Origin: an uncultured Oscillospiraceae bacterium
GTDB lineage: Bacteria > Bacillota > Clostridia > Oscillospirales > Oscillospiraceae
Length of the DNA stretch: 22,351 bases
Reading direction: 5' to 3'
Assembly: GCA_910588045.1 (NCBI GenBank)
Contig: CAJUPS010000058.1
Span: forward strand, 1 to 22,351
The translations under genes were made by a program, and so were the position numbers. Below the pieces are notes generated by a model. The model saw only the letters and a list, made by a program, of their open reading frames with translations. It made no database searches and was not told the origin of the DNA. Position 1 is the stretch's first letter. The number at the start of each line of letters is the position of its first letter. Positions 20,748 to 22,351 of this stretch are shown in pieces.

Positions 20748-22208
20748 TTACAAGCTCTTATCGTCCACGTACAGCTCGCGTACCGCATTGGGGTCGGCAG
20801 CGGGCTTGGCGGCGGCAGGAGCGGCCTTTGGTTCATCGTGGGGACCATCCCTCCAGGCCAGGAACTTGGGGGCCACCTGGGGGAACAGAGCCAGACTCAG
20901 CACGTCCTCCTCGCTCTTGGCCAGGTCCTTGAACTCGGCTTTGTACTTTTCCAGCTCGGGTTCCAGCTGGTCGGCGGGGCGGCAGGTGATGACCTCCTCG
21001 GGCTTGATTCCGGCCTTGGCCCGGACCTTCTCGTTGACCTTGCCGGGCAGAGCGCCGTACTCGCCCCTGAGGACGGCCCGGGACTCCTTGGTGAAGGTCT
21101 TGTAGCGCTCGCCCATGATGACGTTCATGACGGCCTGGGTGCCCACGATCTGGGAGGAGGGGGTCACCAGGGGAGGATAGCCGTAGTCCTCGCGGACCCG
21201 GGGGATCTCCGCCAGCACGTCGTAATACTTGTCCTCCTTACCGGCCTGCTTGAGCTGGCTGATGAGGTTGGACAGCATCCCGCCGGGCACCTGATAGAGC
21301 AGGGTGTTGGTGTCCACGTTCAAGACCTTGGGGTCCAGAGCGCCGGTGTCCTTGAGCCGCTGGGCGACCTTCCGGAAGTGGACGGCGGCGTCGCTCATCT
21401 TGTTCAGGTCCAGCCCGGTATCCCGGACGGTGCCCTGGAGGGTGGCCACCAGGGACTCGGTGGAGGGCTGTGCGGTGCCGTTGGCCAGGGGACTGAGGGC
21501 GGTGTCCACGATGTCCACCCCGGCGTAGGCGGCCATGAGGTAGACCATGTCGCCGGTGCCGGTGGTGTTGTGGGTGTGGAGGTGGATGGGCATATTCACG
21601 CTCTCCTTGAGCCGCTTGACCAGGGTGTAGGCGTCCATGGGCAGCAGCAGGTTGGCCATGTCCTTGATGCACAGGGTGTCGGCGCCCATCTGCTCCAGCT
21701 CCTTGGCCATCTTCACGAAGTAGTCCTCGCTGTGGATGGGGGAGATGGTGTAGGAGAGGGTAGCCTCCACGGTGCCGCCGTACTTCTTGGTGGACTTGAT
21801 GGCCTGCTCCAGATTCCGCACGTCGTTCAACGCGTCGAAGATCCGGATGATGTCGATGCCGTTCTCAATGGACTTGCGGCAGAAGGCGTCCACCACGTCG
21901 TCGGCGTAGTGCTTGTAGCCCAGGATGTTCTGACCGCGGAAGAGCATCTGGAGCTTGGTGTTGGGCAGGTGTTTGCGCAGGGTGCGCAGCCGCTCCCAGG
22001 GGTCCTCGTTGAGGAAGCGCATACACACGTCGAAGGTAGCGCCGCCCCAGCACTCCAGGGAGTAGTAGCCGATGGAGTCCAGGATCTCGCAGGCGGGGAG
22101 CATGTCCTCGATGGTCATACGGGTAGCCGCCTGGGACTGGTGGGCGTCGCGGAGGATGGTATCAGTAATCAGAAGAGGCTTTTTTGACAGAAATTCCATT
22201 GTTTCCAT
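20748..22208 (-). CDS. pycB: Oxaloacetate decarboxylase alpha / pyruvate carboxylase subunit B, without biotinyl domain
   Basis: 486 residues from the ATG at 22208 (AGGAG seven bases upstream; a longer frame upstream would translate hairpin sequence). It is the biotin-dependent carboxyltransferase that moves CO2 between carboxybiotin and pyruvate/oxaloacetate. Visible motifs: TDTILRDAHQSQAATRM (15-31, metal and substrate site), LFRGQNILGYKHYADDVV, CIKDMANLL with the metal-ligand/carbamylated lysine, and HLHTHNTTG. The conserved PYC_OADA helical domain follows (GVDIVDTALSPLANGTAQPSTES onward). The protein ends in an Ala/Pro-rich linker (PKAAPAAAKPAADP) without the biotinyl MKM domain. That domain must be a separate protein, as in sodium-pump decarboxylases. 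The genes for the other subunits are outside the window. Confidence 0.92.
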   Translation of the reverse strand: METMEFLSKKPLLITDTILRDAHQSQAATRMTIEDMLPACEILDSIGYYSLECWGGATFDVCMRFLNEDPWERLRTLRKHLPNTKLQMLFRGQNILGYKHYADDVVDAFCRKSIENGIDIIRIFDALNDVRNLEQAIKSTKKYGGTVEATLSYTISPIHSEDYFVKMAKELEQMGADTLCIKDMANLLLPMDAYTLVKRLKESVNMPIHLHTHNTTGTGDMVYLMAAYAGVDIVDTALSPLANGTAQPSTESLVATLQGTVRDTGLDLNKMSDAAVHFRKVAQRLKDTGALDPKVLNVDTNTLLYQVPGGMLSNLISQLKQAGKEDKYYDVLAEIPRVREDYGYPPLVTPSSQIVGTQAVMNVIMGERYKTFTKESRAVLRGEYGALPGKVNEKVRAKAGIKPEEVITCRPADQLEPELEKYKAEFKDLAKSEEDVLSLALFPQVAPKFLAWRDGPHDEPKAAPAAAKPAADPNAVRELYVDDKSL

Positions 22209-22351
22209 TAAAACACTCCTTTCGGTTTGCCCGGTTTGCCGCCTCGACGGCGGCGGGGACGTTCTTTTCCCTTGTGGGAAAAGAACCAAAAGCACCCTCA
22301 AGGGGGCTACGCCGCCCTTGAGAATCCCCCAATGGGGTTATTTGTTTTCCC
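22209..22351. repeat. Hairpin-rich leader upstream of the carboxyltransferase gene
   Basis: No gene is seen here. Three stems are present: GCCGCC/GGCGGC (22238-22254), GTTCTTTTCCC/GGGAAAAGAAC with loop TTGT (22261-22286), and CTCAAGGG/CCCTTGAG with an inner imperfect GC extension (22297-22322). No convincing promoter was found, so the gene may be read from upstream. The middle stem has the same CTTTT...AAAAG style as the hairpins at 5-30 and 20575-20618. Confidence 0.6.

Noticed and set aside
22209..22351. Riboswitch or T-box in the leader of the carboxyltransferase gene
   Set aside because: There are several stems, but no T-box specifier/antiterminator sequence or known riboswitch core, and no terminator with a T-run before the gene.

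Overview
The window is a compact, GC-rich, mostly minus-strand stretch of a bacterial chromosome. The gene content points to a gut Firmicute of the Oscillospiraceae/Flavonifractor type. It has a RecD2-type helicase, a biotinyl-domain-less oxaloacetate decarboxylase/pyruvate carboxylase alpha subunit, strong AGGAGG ribosome sites, sigma-A promoters with 17-bp spacers, orphan sugar-binding-type lipoproteins and an HTH-TPR regulator. The taxonomic call is inference from gene style; no rRNA or tRNA gene is present.

Layout, left to right. At 96-7001 is housekeeping and accessory metabolism, all minus: CoA-disulfide-reductase-like flavoprotein with a rhodanese tail, homocysteine S-methyltransferase family protein, membrane-anchored alpha/beta hydrolase, recD2, a small membrane-anchored protein and a small multidrug-export family membrane protein. 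At 7158-12516 is an accessory island: three paralogous solute-binding lipoproteins (the middle one lacks about 250 internal residues), a secreted Cys-rich small protein, a plus-strand HTH-TPR regulator and a secreted Pro-rich 71-residue peptide. Two near-identical 30-bp palindromes lie directly upstream of the -35 boxes of the two secreted-protein genes. The first also lies in the regulator's own upstream region, so the genes look like one peptide/regulator circuit.

At 12658-20515 is nucleotide excision repair: uvrA, then an accessory block (M28 membrane peptidase, REP-associated tyrosine transposase, XRE repressor, a small plus-strand protein), then uvrB and radC. The block separates uvrB from uvrA, which are often neighbours. 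Seven copies of a REP-like element (GTAG followed by a GC-rich hairpin) occur in the window. Six of them lie in or around the transposase block and the uvrA leader, and one is inside the transposase reading frame. At 20748-22208 is the carboxyltransferase subunit gene with a strong terminator, followed by a hairpin-rich leader at the window edge.

The most interesting items are the predicted RNPP-like regulator with its twin palindromes and secreted peptides, and the GTAG-hairpin/RAYT repeat system, whose architecture matches REP elements described in Proteobacteria. Both are inferred from sequence pattern alone.
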